NCBI GenBank assembly: GCA_009380045.1
Contig: WHSN01000012.1
Location: 1 to 43,773 of the forward strand
Length of the DNA: 43,773 nucleotides
From: Luteitalea sp.
Lineage (GTDB): Bacteria; Acidobacteriota; Vicinamibacteria; Vicinamibacterales; CAVVIG01
Direction: 5' to 3'
This document shows, in pieces, positions 6,670 to 18,442 of this stretch. Position numbers and translations under genes: made by a program. How positions within the stretch are numbered: the stretch's first letter is position 1; every line of letters starts with the position of its first letter. A model generated the notes under the pieces. That model made no database searches, had not been told where the DNA came from, and was given only the letters and a program-made list of their open reading frames with translations.

Positions 6670-7467
6670 GTGCCCAGATTCAAGTTGACGATCGAGTATG
6701 CCGGCACGCGCTACAGCGGCTGGCAGGTTCAGAAGAACGCCCGCACCGTGGCGGGCGAAATCGAGCAGGCGGCGCGAACCGTCACCGGCCGCAAGGACTT
6801 CGAGCTGTATGGCAGCGGCCGGACGGACGCCGGCGTTCACGCCCTCGGCCAGGTCGCGCACCTCGATGTCGCGACCAGCCTGCCGGCGGAATCGCTGCGC
6901 CGGCGTTTGAACGACGAGCTGCCGGCAGACGTCAACGTGCTCGCGGCGACCGTCGTGCCGCATCGCTTCCATGCCCGGCACGATGCGGTGGCGCGGCGGT
7001 ACCTCTACCAGGTCTCCACCCGCCGCACCGCCTTCGCGAAGCCGTTCGTGTGGTGGGTAAGGGAAGCGCTGGACGTGCGCCGCATGGAGGAGGCCGCCGG
7101 CGCGTTTGTCGGCCTTCATGATTTCGCGTCGTTCACGGCGCGCGATGCCAGGCCGGACGACGACCGGTCGTCGCGAGTGCTGCTCGACCGGCTCGAGATC
7201 GCCCTCGACGGCTCGCTCGTGTTGATCGTCGTCGAGGGGTCGCATTTCCTTTGGAAGATGGTCCGCCGGCTGGTCGGTGTCCTGGTGGCGATTGGAGAGG
7301 GCGGGCTGGACGTGACCTCCGCCGCCGCACTGGTCGGCAGCGAGTCGGACGTTCCGGCGCGTCTCACCGCGCCGGCCTCAGGCCTGTTCCTCGAGAGGGT
7401 TTACTACCAGGGCGACTCGAGGGCGACGCCACTGACCGCGGCGATCGGTGTGCGGAGCGTCGGCTGA
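6670..7467 (+). CDS. truA: tRNA pseudouridine(38-40) synthase
   Basis: TruA converts uridines 38, 39 and 40 in the anticodon stem-loop of many tRNAs to pseudouridine. The 265-residue length is normal. It starts FKLTIEYAGTRYSGWQVQ, and the signature GSGRTDAGVHALGQV (48-62) contains the catalytic Asp53. Further family blocks are YLYQVSTRRTAFAKPFVWWV and the C-terminal FLWKMVRRLVGVL. The start is GTG 6670, with no obvious ribosome site. It converges with the DUF3810 gene with an 11-base gap. Confidence 0.95.
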   Translation: MPRFKLTIEYAGTRYSGWQVQKNARTVAGEIEQAARTVTGRKDFELYGSGRTDAGVHALGQVAHLDVATSLPAESLRRRLNDELPADVNVLAATVVPHRFHARHDAVARRYLYQVSTRRTAFAKPFVWWVREALDVRRMEEAAGAFVGLHDFASFTARDARPDDDRSSRVLLDRLEIALDGSLVLIVVEGSHFLWKMVRRLVGVLVAIGEGGLDVTSAAALVGSESDVPARLTAPASGLFLERVYYQGDSRATPLTAAIGVRSVG

Positions 7468-7478
7468 TCGGCCAGGCG

Positions 7479-8531
7479 TCACGGCGTGGCCGGGCGCTCC
7501 ACGCCCAGCATGAGGCGCACCACTTCTGAATAGCTGGCGGCTCCGGCAGCGACGCGATTCGCCTTCAGATAGCCGTCGTACACGCGCCAGCCGGCGGCCG
7601 ACAGGCGCGGGTTGATGTGGCGACGCAGCCGCTCGGCGATCGCCAGGAGATCGGCGCGTGGGCCTGGCCCGAGCTCGGCTGCGACTGCGCGCCGATCGCG
7701 CTCGCCGAGCGAGTTGGTCAACTCGCCGTAGGCGAACAGCCAGCCGCTGTACTGGTGGGCGGGTGTCCCGCGCAAGCAGGTAAGCCAGCCGGCGAAGTTC
7801 GCCTCCCCCTCGTCGGCGAGACCAGCGGCGTGGCTCCACTCGTGGGCGATCACGATCGGTCGTTCGACCGGTAACAAATCGGACGCAATCAGCGCTTCGA
7901 CGAAGAACGGATCGGTCATGCCGGCGACCCCGGCCCGGAGGAAATAGGGATCGAGCAGCGATCGTTTGGGCCGCGGCAACACCGGCCGGGAGGACACGCC
8001 GAACTGGCCGGCCGCAGCGCGGAACGCCGCCGCGAGCTCCTCATCGAGCACGTACTGTGGCGGTCGGGCATCGGCGTGCGCCGGTTCGTACAAAGCATTC
8101 AGACGCGCGGCGCTTTCAACGGCGAGCGCGCGAGCGCGGTCCGCCGACAGCCTCGCCGGGTCGAATGGCAGTCGCTGGACGAGCGGCAGGCGGCGGTAGT
8201 TCAGACCCCAGGTCACGAGAAACACGAGATACAGGGCCGCCGCCAGGCCGAGGATCCGGAGCAGTCCCTGCAGCGGCAGCCCGGGCCTGTCGCCTCGGGG
8301 TGCCCTTCGTCGAGACGCCACGCCGCGAATCGTCACCACGACGAGCCCGAGCGCCAGCGCCAGAATCAGCACATCCAGGAACGCGACGCGAGAAAGATTG
8401 GAGAGCGAGGTGAGCGCGGGCTGCAGCCGCGCAAAGAGACCGTTGGAGTACCAGCGCTCGATGGCCGCCGACGACGACGGCGCGACCGCCGCTGCCGTCG
8501 CAAGGCCGATGAGGGCGGCTTGAACTTTCAC
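7479..8531 (-). CDS. DUF3810 membrane protein with HExxH metalloprotease-like motif
   Basis: From GTG 8531 this is a 350-residue protein with an N-terminal hydrophobic segment, two more membrane segments (LDVLILALALGLVVVTI and LRILGLAAALYLVFLVTWGLN), and a soluble C-terminal domain. That domain carries HEWSHAAGLADEGEANFAG, an HExxH zinc motif with a downstream Glu, as in DUF3810 proteins. A membrane-bound metallopeptidase role is likely but unproven for the family. The frame can be extended to TTG 8576, which adds 15 residues (ADLRLKIEEW) encoded by a short ATTGAAG repeat. I prefer 8531 because TTG is a poor start and the extension is repeat-derived; the repeat then gives a GAAGAG ribosome-site-like stretch. 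Confidence 0.75.
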   Translation of the reverse strand: MKVQAALIGLATAAAVAPSSSAAIERWYSNGLFARLQPALTSLSNLSRVAFLDVLILALALGLVVVTIRGVASRRRAPRGDRPGLPLQGLLRILGLAAALYLVFLVTWGLNYRRLPLVQRLPFDPARLSADRARALAVESAARLNALYEPAHADARPPQYVLDEELAAAFRAAAGQFGVSSRPVLPRPKRSLLDPYFLRAGVAGMTDPFFVEALIASDLLPVERPIVIAHEWSHAAGLADEGEANFAGWLTCLRGTPAHQYSGWLFAYGELTNSLGERDRRAVAAELGPGPRADLLAIAERLRRHINPRLSAAGWRVYDGYLKANRVAAGAASYSEVVRLMLGVERPATP

Positions 8532-8542
8532 CGGTGTCCACT

Positions 8543-8556
8543 CTTCAATCTTCAAT
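8543..8556 (-). repeat. Two tandem ATTGAAG units at the DUF3810 start
   Basis: On the minus strand ATTGAAG is repeated twice, 12 bases upstream of the preferred GTG start. The same word occurs in the clpX-lon gap and in the DUF547 start. Confidence 0.6.
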
Positions 8557-8721
8557 CGTAGATCTGCAATGACCAACGTGTCGCGCGTCCCTCATCGCGT
8601 CCTGGCCGATGGAGACCTGGCCGTCGAGCCCGCCGGGAGTCTGATGTTGAGCGGTGTCCTCTGGCGCCCTGCGGCTGGATACGGAGGGCGGCGGCCCCGG
8701 ATCGCCGGGTGTCTGTTCGCC

Positions 8722-8750
8722 GAGACAGGTCACTCGACGCGTGCTAATCT
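8722..8750 (+). promoter_or_regulatory. Promoter of tRNA-Leu
   Basis: GAGACA (8722-8727), a 17-bp spacer and TAATCT (8745-8750) preceded by TGC give an extended -10 promoter. Its expected start point is about 5 bases before the tRNA. Confidence 0.5.
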
Positions 8751-8761
8751 GGGCCGTCGAA

Positions 8762-8848
8762 GCGAAAGTGGCGGAACTGGCAGACGCGCCGGACTTAGGA
8801 TCCGGTAGCCGAAAGGCTATGGGGGTTCAACTCCCCCCTTTCGCACCA
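8762..8848 (+). tRNA. tRNA-Leu (anticodon TAG)
   Basis: An 87-nt type II tRNA is visible. The acceptor stem GCGAAAG pairs with CTTTCGC, the anticodon arm is CCGGA-CTTAGGA-TCCGG with TAG at the anticodon, and there is a variable arm (TAGCCGAAAGGCTA). The T arm is GGGGGTTCAACTCCCCC, and A-CCA is encoded at the 3' end. It reads CUN leucine codons. Confidence 0.95.
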
Positions 8849-9048
8849 CCGGCCGCCGCCCGCACCGATCGCAAGGCGGGCTCCGGCGCGGTGCCGCGCC
8901 GAAGCCGCGGAGATGAATGGCCGCGGTGAAGGCGGGCCGCCTGGAACTGCAAGCTCCCGATCGTACCAAGGATTGAGGCAGCAAAAGGCTGTCGCGCCGA
9001 AGCGGCGAACGCCGCGGAGACGGATTACATTCAAGATACCGGGCACTG

Positions 9049-10323
9049 ATGAAAACCGACCTCGTCGACGTCAACGAAACGCGCAAGAACCTCAAGATCG
9101 AGATCCCGAGCGAGGTTGTGGATGCGCAGATCGACCGAATCGCGCGCGATTACTCTCGCAAGGCGCGCATCCCAGGCTTCCGGCCCGGCAAGGCGCCGAC
9201 GCGCGTCATCAAGGCCCGGTTCAAAGAGCAGATCCTCCACGATGTCGCGCACGATCTCGTGCCATCGGCAATCGACGAGGCGCTCCGCGAGCGGGGCGTC
9301 GAGCCGGTCGACACCCCCGACGTCCGCGACGTCGTCGTGGACGAGGGACAGGCGCTCACCTTCACTGCCTCGTTCGAGACGCTGCCGGCGTTCGAGGTCG
9401 GGGACTACGAAACGATTACGCTTCGCCGCCCCGCCGCGCGGGTCGAGGACGAGGGGGTTCACCAGGCCATGGAGCGGCTCCGTGAGCGCGCGGCGCGCTT
9501 CGAGCCGGTCGAAGGACGGGGCGTGATCGATGGCGACACGGTGACGATGGATCTCGAGCGCCGGGAGGAGGGGGGCGTCAGCGACGCTCATACCGACGTC
9601 GCGGTGGAGCTCGGCGCGAAGGTGAATCCGCCGGGATTCGACCAGCAGCTGCTCGGGCTCGAGGTCGGCGCGACGAGGACCTTCGAGGTCCACTATCCTG
9701 CCGATTACGCGATTGAAGAGCTCCGGAACAAGGACGTCTCGTACACGGCCGCCGTCAAGGGCATCAAGCGGCGCGTGCTCCCGGAGCTGGACGACGAGTT
9801 TGCGAAGGACCTTGGCGAATTCGCGACGCTGGAAGCGCTGCGCAGTCGCGTGCGCGAGGACCTCGAGCACGACGCGCGCCATGCGGTGGAGCGCGATGTC
9901 CGGGCCAACCTGATGAAGCAGCTCGCCGCCCGGGTGCCATTCGAGCTCCCCGCGTCGCTGATTGAACGGGAGATCGACCGCCGCATCGAGGATTTCGCGC
10001 GCCGGCTGATGGAACAGCAGGTCGATCCGCGTCAGGCGGGCATCGATTGGCACGCGTTCCGGGAGAGCCAACGCGGCGCCGCCGGCGAGGCGGTGGCCGG
10101 GGCGATTGTGCTCGACGAGGTCGCGCGCCGGGAACAGCTGCAGGTCACCGAGGCCGAAATCGAGCAGGAGGTCGGCCGGTTCGCCGAACGGACCGGGCGC
10201 ACACTGGCGGCGGTGCGTGCGGCGCTCGAGAAAGAAGGGGGTCTGTCACGGGTTTCGGCCGGTCTGCGCCGGGAGAAGGCTGTTGACTTCCTCATGGCGC
10301 GTGCTAAGATCGTGGGAGAGTAA
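9049..10323 (+). CDS. tig: Trigger factor, ribosome-bound chaperone
   Basis: Trigger factor sits at the ribosome exit tunnel, binds nascent chains and has a peptidyl-prolyl isomerase domain. The protein has 424 residues, a normal length. The ribosome-docking signature GFRPGKAP is at 43-50 in the N-terminal domain. The PPIase domain spans roughly 155-245 (GDTVTMDLE, then [12 protein letters not shown]), and the helical C-terminal substrate domain follows. It is upstream of clpP and clpX on the same strand, a common bacterial order. A predicted clpP promoter lies inside its 3' end. Confidence 0.96.
   Translation: MKTDLVDVNETRKNLKIEIPSEVVDAQIDRIARDYSRKARIPGFRPGKAPTRVIKARFKEQILHDVAHDLVPSAIDEALRERGVEPVDTPDVRDVVVDEGQALTFTASFETLPAFEVGDYETITLRRPAARVEDEGVHQAMERLRERAARFEPVEGRGVIDGDTVTMDLERREEGGVSDAHTDVAVELGAKVNPPGFDQQLLGLEVGATRTFEVHYPADYAIEELRNKDVSYTAAVKGIKRRVLPELDDEFAKDLGEFATLEALRSRVREDLEHDARHAVERDVRANLMKQLAARVPFELPASLIEREIDRRIEDFARRLMEQQVDPRQAGIDWHAFRESQRGAAGEAVAGAIVLDEVARREQLQVTEAEIEQEVGRFAERTGRTLAAVRAALEKEGGLSRVSAGLRREKAVDFLMARAKIVGE
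10283..10310 (+). promoter_or_regulatory. Predicted clpP promoter within the tig 3' end
   Basis: TTGACT (10283-10288), a 16-bp spacer and TAAGAT (10305-10310) with the extended TGC lie just before the tig stop. The leader to the clpP ATG would be about 70 bases. This would let clpPX be expressed apart from tig. Confidence 0.5.
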
Positions 10324-10385
10324 GACTTCCCCGCTCTTCCTTTTCCAAGCGCGCAAATCACCAGTTCAATCAGTCGAACACGTCT

Positions 10386-11000
10386 ATGCGTCATGAGCTT
10401 CCGGATCCGCGCATGCAACTCATCCCGATGGTCGTCGAGCAGACCAACCGTGGGGAGCGGGCGTACGACATCTTCTCGCGGCTCCTCAAAGACAGCATCA
10501 TCTTCATCGGCACGCCAATCGACGACGGAATCGCCAACCTGGTTATCGCCCAGCTGCTCTTCCTGGAAGCCGAGGATCCGGACAAGGACATCATGCTGTA
10601 TATCAACAGCCCCGGGGGGTCGATCACGGCCGGGCTCGCGATCTACGACACCATGCAGTTCATCAAGCCGGACGTGCAGACGACCTGCATCGGACAGGCG
10701 GCGTCGATGGCCGCGGTGCTGCTGGCCTCAGGCGCCAAGGGAAAGCGATTTTCGCTCCCGAATGCACGGATCGTCATCCATCAGCCGCTGATGTCGGGGT
10801 TGGCTGGTCAGGCGACCGATATCGATATTGCCGCTCGCGAAATTATCCGGATGCGCGACCGCCTCAATGGCATCCTGGTGCATCATACCGGCCAGACCGA
10901 GTCACGCATCCAGGTCGACACCGAGCGCGACTACATCATGACGGCCGACCAGGGCAAGGAATACGGTATTATTGATGATGTCATCCGCAAACGGGCGTAG
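10386..11000 (+). CDS. clpP: ATP-dependent Clp protease proteolytic subunit
   Basis: ClpP is the barrel serine peptidase that degrades proteins fed by ClpX. This copy has 204 residues. The catalytic triad is visible as Ser107 in GQAASMAAV, His132 in IVIHQPL and Asp178 in QVDTERDY. The oxyanion-region NSPGGS is at 74-79. It starts [20 protein letters not shown] with no long propeptide. clpX follows after 9 bases, and the clpX ribosome site (AGGAG) overlaps the clpP stop codon, so the pair is coupled. Confidence 0.97.
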   Translation: MRHELPDPRMQLIPMVVEQTNRGERAYDIFSRLLKDSIIFIGTPIDDGIANLVIAQLLFLEAEDPDKDIMLYINSPGGSITAGLAIYDTMQFIKPDVQTTCIGQAASMAAVLLASGAKGKRFSLPNARIVIHQPLMSGLAGQATDIDIAAREIIRMRDRLNGILVHHTGQTESRIQVDTERDYIMTADQGKEYGIIDDVIRKRA

Positions 11001-11009
11001 GAGCCCCTA

Positions 11010-12257
11010 ATGGTGAAAAAAAGCGGCGAGACCGAGGTTCTCCGGTGCTCGTTCTGCAACAAGGACCAGAACGACGTCCGCAAGCTCATTGCCGGACCGA
11101 CGGTCTTCATCTGCGACGAGTGCGTCGAGGTCTGCAACGACATCATTGCCGACGACAACCGCTTCGAGAACCGCGGCGCCCGCACTTCGCTGCCCACCCC
11201 CCAGGAAATCAAGAAGTTCCTCGACGAATATGTCATCGGCCAGGAACGAACGAAGAAGAAGCTGGCGGTCGCGGTCTACAACCACTACAAGCGGATCGAA
11301 ATCCAGAAACAACCGCGCAGCCGCAACGACATCGAGCTGACCAAGTCGAACATTCTCCTGATCGGGCCGACCGGCACGGGCAAGACCCTGCTCGCGCAGA
11401 CGCTGGCGAAGCTGTTGTCGGTGCCGTTCACGATTGTCGACGCCACCACCCTCACCGAAGCCGGCTACGTCGGCGAGGACGTGGAGAACATCATCCTCAA
11501 GCTGCTTCAGGCCGCCGGTGGCGACATCGAGAAGGCGCAGCAGGGGATCATCTATATCGACGAAGTCGACAAGATCTGCCGCAAGGACGAGAACCCGTCG
11601 ATCACGCGCGACGTGTCGGGCGAGGGGGTCCAGCAGGCGCTGCTGAAGATCCTCGAAGGCACCGTCGCCAACGTCCCGCCGCAGGGTGGGCGCAAGCATC
11701 CGCACCAGGAGTTCTTCCAGGTCGATACCACCAACATCCTGTTCATCTGCGGCGGCGCCTTCGTCGGGCTCGACAAGCAGATCGAGCGCCGGGTCGGCAA
11801 GAAGACGCTCGGGTTCAAGGCTGACGTCAAGTCGCTGCGCGGGCGCGACATCGGGGCGACGCTCGAACAGCTCGAGCCGGGCGACATGATCAAGTACGGT
11901 CTGATCCCGGAGTTCGTCGGCCGGCTGCCCGTGATCGGCACGCTGCACGAGCTCGACAAGGCGGCGCTGGTGCAGATCCTCACGCAACCCCGCAACGCGA
12001 TCACGCGTCAGTACATGAAGCTGTTCGAGTACGAGAACGTGAAGCTGCGCTTCACCGACGACGCTCTCGAAGCGATCGCCGAATCGGCGCTCGACCGGAA
12101 GATCGGCGCGCGCGGACTCCGCATGATCATCGAGGAGCTGATGCTGGACCTGATGTACCAGGTGCCGAACCAGAAGAAGGTCCGCGAGGTCACAATCACG
12201 CGCGAGGTGGTAATGGCGAAAGACAAGCCGATCGCGCTCATCGAGAAGGACGGATGA
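11010..12257 (+). CDS. clpX: ATP-dependent Clp protease ATPase subunit
   Basis: ClpX is the AAA+ hexamer that unfolds substrates and threads them into ClpP. The protein has 415 residues. The N-terminal zinc-binding domain has C13-x2-C16 and C35-x2-C38. Walker A is GPTGTGKT (119-126), Walker B is IIYIDEVDK (180-188), the pore loop is GYVG (152-155), and the ClpP-docking loop tip is LGF (267-269) in place of the usual IGF. TAGGAG just before the ATG is a good ribosome site. It is followed by lon across an inverted-repeat element. Confidence 0.97.
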   Translation: MVKKSGETEVLRCSFCNKDQNDVRKLIAGPTVFICDECVEVCNDIIADDNRFENRGARTSLPTPQEIKKFLDEYVIGQERTKKKLAVAVYNHYKRIEIQKQPRSRNDIELTKSNILLIGPTGTGKTLLAQTLAKLLSVPFTIVDATTLTEAGYVGEDVENIILKLLQAAGGDIEKAQQGIIYIDEVDKICRKDENPSITRDVSGEGVQQALLKILEGTVANVPPQGGRKHPHQEFFQVDTTNILFICGGAFVGLDKQIERRVGKKTLGFKADVKSLRGRDIGATLEQLEPGDMIKYGLIPEFVGRLPVIGTLHELDKAALVQILTQPRNAITRQYMKLFEYENVKLRFTDDALEAIAESALDRKIGARGLRMIIEELMLDLMYQVPNQKKVREVTITREVVMAKDKPIALIEKDG

Positions 12258-12267
12258 TGAGCGATCC

Positions 12268-12350
12268 GGGTTTCAGAATGAAGATTGAAGAATGAAGATT
12301 GGAACCTGTTGCCCCACCCCCGCCAATCTGAAGTCTTCACACTGAAATCC
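12268..12350. repeat. Inverted repeat with 7-bp units (GAAGATT) between clpX and lon
   Basis: The left arm (12268-12302, 35 bases) reads GGGTTTCAG then copies of GAAGATT and GAAGAAT, and ends in GATTGG. The right arm (12323-12350, 28 bases), read as reverse complement, starts GGATTTCAG and ends in CAGATTGG. The right arm is the same series one 7-base unit shorter. The loop is a C-rich 20 bases. Confidence 0.7.
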
Positions 12351-12367
12351 GCCATTTGAAGGTGCCC

Positions 12368-14770
12368 ATGGAATCTCAGCTGGAAGTCTACGAAACGCTG
12401 CCGATCGTTCCGTTGCGCGACGTGGTGGTGTTCCCCCACATGATGATGCCGTTCGTCATCGGACGGCCGAGCTCGACCCGCGCCCTCGACCACGCGCTGC
12501 TCAAGGACAAGCGGATTTTTCTCGCCGCGCAGCACGACGCCTCGGTCGACGATCCGCGCCCCGAAGACATCTACACCATGGGCTGCGTCGCCAACGTCGT
12601 CCAGAGCCTGAAGCTTCCCGACGGCAACATCAAGGTCCTGGTCGAAGGGGTCGACCGGGCCCGCGCCGTCGAGTGGAAGGAAGACAAGGGCTTCTACCGC
12701 GTGGTGGTGAAAGTGCTGGCGAAGCCGCGCGAGACCGCCGGCGAAGTCGAGAGCACGATGAGCCGCGTCGTGGCGCTGTTTGAAAACTACGTGAAGCTGT
12801 CGAACAACCTGCACTACGACGCGATGATCGCCGCCGTGCGCGTCGACGACCCGGGCAAGCTCGCCGACACCATCTCGGCCCACCTGCTCGTCGGGGTCGA
12901 CGAGAAGCAGAACCTGCTCGAGATCATCTCGCCGATCGAGCGCCTGAATCGCATCGCCGGCATCCTCGAGATCGAGGTCGACAAGCTGCAGGTGGATCGC
13001 CGCATCCAGTCGCGCGTGAAGAAGCAGATGGAGAAGGCGCAGAAGGAGTACTACCTCAACGAGAAGATGAAGGCGATCCAGAAGGAACTGGGCCGTAAGG
13101 ACGAGAAGGGCAACGAGGTCGACGACCTGAAGAAAAAGATCGAACAGTCGAAGATGCCCAAGGACGTCGAGGAGAAGGCGATCCAGGAGCTCAAGCGCCT
13201 GGAGGCGATGCCGCCGATGTCCGCGGAGGCGACCGTCTCCCGCAATTATCTCGACTGGCTAATCGCCGTGCCGTGGCACAAGAAGACCCGCGAGAGCCGC
13301 GACTTGAAGCGCGCGGAGGAGATCCTCAACGAGGACCATTACGGTCTCGAGAAGATCAAGGAGCGGATCCTCGAGTTCCTCGCCGTCCGCGCACTGGTGA
13401 AGAAGCCGAAGGCGACCATCCTCACCTTCTCCGGCCCGCCGGGAGTCGGCAAGACGTCGCTGGCGAAGTCGATCGCCCGCGCGATGAACCGCAAGTTCGT
13501 CAGGCTGTCGCTCGGCGGCGTCCGCGACGAAGCCGAGATTCGCGGCCACCGGCGCACCTACATCGGCGCCTTCCCCGGCCAGATCATCCAGATGATGAAG
13601 AAGGCCGGATCGATGAACCCGGTGTTCCTGCTGGACGAAGTCGACAAGATGTCGATGGACTTCCGGGGCGATCCGTCCGCGGCGCTGCTCGAGGTGCTCG
13701 ACCCGGAACAGAACGGGACCTTCCTCGACCACTACCTCGACGTCGAGTACGACCTCTCCAACGTCATGTTCATCTGCACCGCGAACATTCTCCACACCAT
13801 TCCGCAGGCCCTCCGGGACCGCATGGAAGTGCTACAGCTCGCCGGCTACACCGAGCTCGAGAAGATCGAGATCGCGAAAAAGTTCCTGGCGCCGAAGGCG
13901 ATCGAGGGAACCGGTCTCACCAAGGACAACATCGCCTTCAAGGACGAAGCGCTCCAGACGGTGATCAACCGCTACACCCGCGAAGCGGGCGTCCGCAACC
14001 TCGAGCGCGAAATCTCGTCGATCTGCCGCAAGGTCGCCCGCAAGGTGGTGGCGGAGGGCACGAAGTTCAGCGAAGAGATCACCGCCGACAAGGTGACGCA
14101 GTACCTTGGTGTGCCCCGCTATCGCAACACCATGGCCGAAGAGTACGACGAGGTCGGCATCGCCACCGGTTTGGCCTGGACCGAGGTCGGCGGCGAGATT
14201 CTGGTGACCGAGGCGACGCTGATGCCTGGCAAGGGCCACCTCACGCTCACCGGCAAGCTTGGCGACGTGATGCAGGAGTCGGCGCAGGCGGCGATGAGCT
14301 TCGTGCGCACCAAGGCCGAAGAGTACGGCATTCCGAAGGAGTTCAACCGCAAGACCGACGTCCACGTCCACGTGCCCGAAGGCGCGATTCCGAAGGACGG
14401 ACCGTCGGCGGGGATTACCCTGGCGACGGCTCTCGTCTCGGCGCTGACGCGCGTGCCGGTCCGGAAGGATGTCGCGATGACAGGCGAGATCACGCTTCGC
14501 GGCAAGGTGCTGCCGATCGGCGGCGTCAAGGAGAAGCTCCTGGCGGCGCACCGCGCCGGCATCAAGAATCTCATTCTGCCCAAGGATAACGAGAAGGATC
14601 TGGCCGACATTCCGAAGAACGTGCTCGACACGCTCAACGTCTACTTGGTCCAGAACATGGACGAGGTCCTGAGGATCGCCCTGACCGAACCGCTCGCCGG
14701 CCGCCTGCCGGCCGAGACGCAGGCCGAACCGGTCGACGGCGCCATCATCGACGACACCATTACGCATTGA
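12368..14770 (+). CDS. lon: Endopeptidase La (Lon protease)
   Basis: Lon degrades misfolded and regulatory proteins in one ATP-driven polypeptide. I start at ATG 12368 ([18 protein letters not shown]) because TTGAAGG lies 7 bases upstream; TTG 12356 is an upstream alternative. This gives 800 residues. The N-terminal LON domain spans about 10-205, followed by a coiled coil ([16 protein letters not shown]). Walker A GPPGVGKT is at 356-363. The C-terminal protease domain has the Ser680-Lys721 dyad in DGPSAGI and [10 protein letters not shown]. It lies downstream of tig-clpP-clpX, forming a quality-control cluster. Confidence 0.97.
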   Translation: MESQLEVYETLPIVPLRDVVVFPHMMMPFVIGRPSSTRALDHALLKDKRIFLAAQHDASVDDPRPEDIYTMGCVANVVQSLKLPDGNIKVLVEGVDRARAVEWKEDKGFYRVVVKVLAKPRETAGEVESTMSRVVALFENYVKLSNNLHYDAMIAAVRVDDPGKLADTISAHLLVGVDEKQNLLEIISPIERLNRIAGILEIEVDKLQVDRRIQSRVKKQMEKAQKEYYLNEKMKAIQKELGRKDEKGNEVDDLKKKIEQSKMPKDVEEKAIQELKRLEAMPPMSAEATVSRNYLDWLIAVPWHKKTRESRDLKRAEEILNEDHYGLEKIKERILEFLAVRALVKKPKATILTFSGPPGVGKTSLAKSIARAMNRKFVRLSLGGVRDEAEIRGHRRTYIGAFPGQIIQMMKKAGSMNPVFLLDEVDKMSMDFRGDPSAALLEVLDPEQNGTFLDHYLDVEYDLSNVMFICTANILHTIPQALRDRMEVLQLAGYTELEKIEIAKKFLAPKAIEGTGLTKDNIAFKDEALQTVINRYTREAGVRNLEREISSICRKVARKVVAEGTKFSEEITADKVTQYLGVPRYRNTMAEEYDEVGIATGLAWTEVGGEILVTEATLMPGKGHLTLTGKLGDVMQESAQAAMSFVRTKAEEYGIPKEFNRKTDVHVHVPEGAIPKDGPSAGITLATALVSALTRVPVRKDVAMTGEITLRGKVLPIGGVKEKLLAAHRAGIKNLILPKDNEKDLADIPKNVLDTLNVYLVQNMDEVLRIALTEPLAGRLPAETQAEPVDGAIIDDTITH

Positions 14771-15390
14771 CGGGCAGGTGAGGCCAGGCGCATCCGGTCA
14801 GGAGGGTCGAACACCCACGACACCCACCGGTCGCGCCCGCCGAACCCGGCCCATCAGCTAGTGAAAATCACCGCCGAATTCGTCACCAGTGCCGCCGCCG
14901 CGAAGGATTTTCCGCACGACGCCCTTCCAGAGCTGGCAGTGGTCGGACGGTCGAATGTCGGCAAGTCGAGCCTGATCAACGCGCTGGTGCGCCAGCGCGT
15001 CGCGCGCACGAGTGCCGAACCTGGCAAGACACGGCTGGCCAACATCTTCCGGGTGCGCCGTGGCACCGGGCCGCCGTTCTACCTGATCGATCTGCCCGGG
15101 TTCGGGTATGCCAGGGGCGGATCGGATGGGTTCGACGAGCTGGTACAGATGGTGTTCGCACGCGACGTGGCATCCTTGCTGCTAGTCGATACACGACACC
15201 CGGGACTCGAGAACGACCTGGCGGCCTGGCGCTGGGTCAGCCAGGCGGCATGCGGCGCCGCACTGGTCGGCACGAAAATCGACAAACTTCCGCGCGGCCA
15301 ACGGATCCGCGCGCTGAAGGAGCTGGAATCCGTGTTTCAAAACTCCGTGCTGCCGGTCTCGGCGGTCACGGGTGAAGGACTGGACGAACT

Positions 15391-16767
<1,377 letters not shown>

Positions 16768-16799
16768 CAGCCCGTGAGCCGGCCAGGCAGCTTGCGCTG

Positions 16800-18320
16800 G
16801 TGCTTGCTGCCGTTGCTCTCGCGGTGCTCGCACTCGGGTCGGGCCTCCGGCCGGATGCGTTCTTCGTCGGCGATCCAGGCATCAAGCTGATCGCGGCGCG
16901 TCACGCGCTGGCACACCCTTCGCACCCCTTCGACATCGACCTGCCGGTCATAGGCGCCGACCCCGCGCCGCTGCTCGTCGATCCGTTCTTCATCGTGCAC
17001 GGCCTTCATTCACACGCGATCACCTCCGAGCTCTTTCCCCTCCTCACCGCTCCGTTCCTCGCCGCTGCCGGACTCCGCGGCCTGTACGTGCTGCCCGCGC
17101 TCGGCTTCCTGCTGGCGCTGGCGGGGTGTGGGTGGATCGGCACCGCGCTCGACCGCCGCCGCCGTGCCGCGCCTATCGCGGCAGCCGCGGCGCTGACCAC
17201 GCCGCTGCTGTTCTACGGCTTGGAGTTCTGGGAACACACCCTGGCGGTAGGAGTCGCGACGATCGCGACGGCGCTGTTCATCAGGAATACGGGCGTGGAC
17301 GATCCACCGGCCGGCCGCAACACCGGCGGGGTGATGCCGGGCGTCTTCGGAAGCGGATGCCTGTTCGGTGTGGCCGTGCTGCTGCGCCCTGAAGCGGCGT
17401 GGTTCGCGATTGCTGTTGTCGGAGCCTCCCCGCTGCTCCCGCAACGCCCCTCTTTGGTGGCGATTGGTGCAGCCGGAGCTGGTGTCGCGGTCCCGGTGGC
17501 ATCGCTCGGAGTCTACTCGCTTGTCCATTTCGGTACGCTCGCGACGCCGCATCTGAACAACGCCGGCGCGATACTGCAGGACGGCTGGCTCGCCGGCCGG
17601 ATGCCAATCGTGGCCGCGTGGTTCCTGCACTACAGCGATGTCAACTTCTGGCGAGTGGCCCCGGCGATCGTGCTGGCGGCGGTGCCCCTGCTCTGGGGAC
17701 CCCGGCGCGGCGGCACCTGGTTCCTCGCCACCATCTCGGTGATGTCGGCGGCGCTGGCGGTTCTGACGGCGCCAAATGACGGCGGCGGACAATGGGGGCC
17801 GAGGTACCTGTTGTTCGCATACGTCCCCCTGGCCGTGCTCGTGGCGGATGCCACGGAGATTGTTCGATTCCCCCGCGCCGTGGCCATCGGGCTCGTCCTC
17901 TTCATATTCACGGCGGGCGTCTGGACACAGCGGAGCGCCTACCGTCGACTGCAGGGGGCGAAGCAGACCTACGGACACATCGTTGATCTGATCGACACGA
18001 CAACCGTGCCGGGCGAGTACATCGTGACGGACCTGTGGTGGCTCGACCAGGTGGCAGCGGCGTCGCGCAACGCGCCGCGTTTCCTCTATGCCGCCAGCGA
18101 GGAGCGCGCAACCGCGGCCATGCGCCAGCTGAGCCTCGCCGGCGCGGGGCCGGTCACCGTGATACGGAGTCGTGAAACAGACAGCCGCGGGTGGATCGCA
18201 GGCACCTGCTTCGCGGAAGAACGGCGCCAGGCGCTCGACGTGACGGAAGTGGTGGCGATCCGGTTCCGTTGCGAGACCGCCGCGCCAACCTCGCGGCGAG
18301 TCAGCGCGCTCGGCGGCTGA
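16800..18320 (+). CDS. Polytopic membrane protein, GT-C glycosyltransferase-like
   Basis: This 506-residue protein starts at GTG 16800, 33 bases after rho, with about ten hydrophobic segments in the first 380 residues and a soluble C-terminal part. Near the first helix is GDPGIKLIAARHAL; an acidic residue in the first outer loop is typical of GT-C (ArnT/PMT-like) lipid-linked sugar transferases. Other features are TTPLLFYGLEFWEHTLAV and a Gly-Trp-Gly block, GGGQWGPRYLLFAYVPL, common in this class. The family assignment is by overall look only. No glycan genes are adjacent. It probably shares the rho transcript. Confidence 0.6.
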   Translation: MLAAVALAVLALGSGLRPDAFFVGDPGIKLIAARHALAHPSHPFDIDLPVIGADPAPLLVDPFFIVHGLHSHAITSELFPLLTAPFLAAAGLRGLYVLPALGFLLALAGCGWIGTALDRRRRAAPIAAAAALTTPLLFYGLEFWEHTLAVGVATIATALFIRNTGVDDPPAGRNTGGVMPGVFGSGCLFGVAVLLRPEAAWFAIAVVGASPLLPQRPSLVAIGAAGAGVAVPVASLGVYSLVHFGTLATPHLNNAGAILQDGWLAGRMPIVAAWFLHYSDVNFWRVAPAIVLAAVPLLWGPRRGGTWFLATISVMSAALAVLTAPNDGGGQWGPRYLLFAYVPLAVLVADATEIVRFPRAVAIGLVLFIFTAGVWTQRSAYRRLQGAKQTYGHIVDLIDTTTVPGEYIVTDLWWLDQVAAASRNAPRFLYAASEERATAAMRQLSLAGAGPVTVIRSRETDSRGWIAGTCFAEERRQALDVTEVVAIRFRCETAAPTSRRVSALGG

Positions 18321-18332
18321 TTCCTCCGGGCG

Positions 18333-18365
18333 GGTAGTGGGTCGAGTGGGTCGGTGACCACTACC
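18333..18365 (+). terminator. Hairpin after the rho/membrane-protein unit
   Basis: GGTAGTGG (18333-18340) pairs exactly with CCACTACC (18358-18365) around a 17-base loop, 12 bases after the stop and before the rpmE promoter. No T-run follows, so it may be a weak terminator or an mRNA 3'-end stabiliser. Confidence 0.4.
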
Positions 18366-18404
18366 TCAGGGCAAGAGGCAAGCCGTCCGGGCTCCTGGTT
18401 GGCG

Positions 18405-18410
18405 TATAAT
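18405..18410 (+). promoter_or_regulatory. -10 element of the rpmE promoter
   Basis: A perfect TATAAT lies 33 bases before the rpmE GTG. The -35 at 17-bp spacing (GCCGTC) is poor. AAGGAG at 18431-18436 is the rpmE ribosome site. Confidence 0.55.
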
Positions 18411-18442
18411 GGGAGTTTCTCGCAAAGAGCAAGGAGTTCGCC

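Noticed and set aside
8885-8900. GC hairpin GGCGCG-GTGC-CGCGCC after tRNA-Leu as intrinsic terminator
   Set aside because: The stem is only 6 bp, all GC in a GC-rich genome, with no T-run; not enough to call a terminator.
10991-11009. Separate promoter between clpP and clpX
   Set aside because: The gap is 9 bases with the clpX ribosome site overlapping the clpP stop, so co-translation is the simpler reading.
13273-14589. A 438-codon plus-strand frame inside lon
   Set aside because: It is another frame of the lon coding region, rich in Arg, Gly and Pro, while lon itself has all expected motifs.
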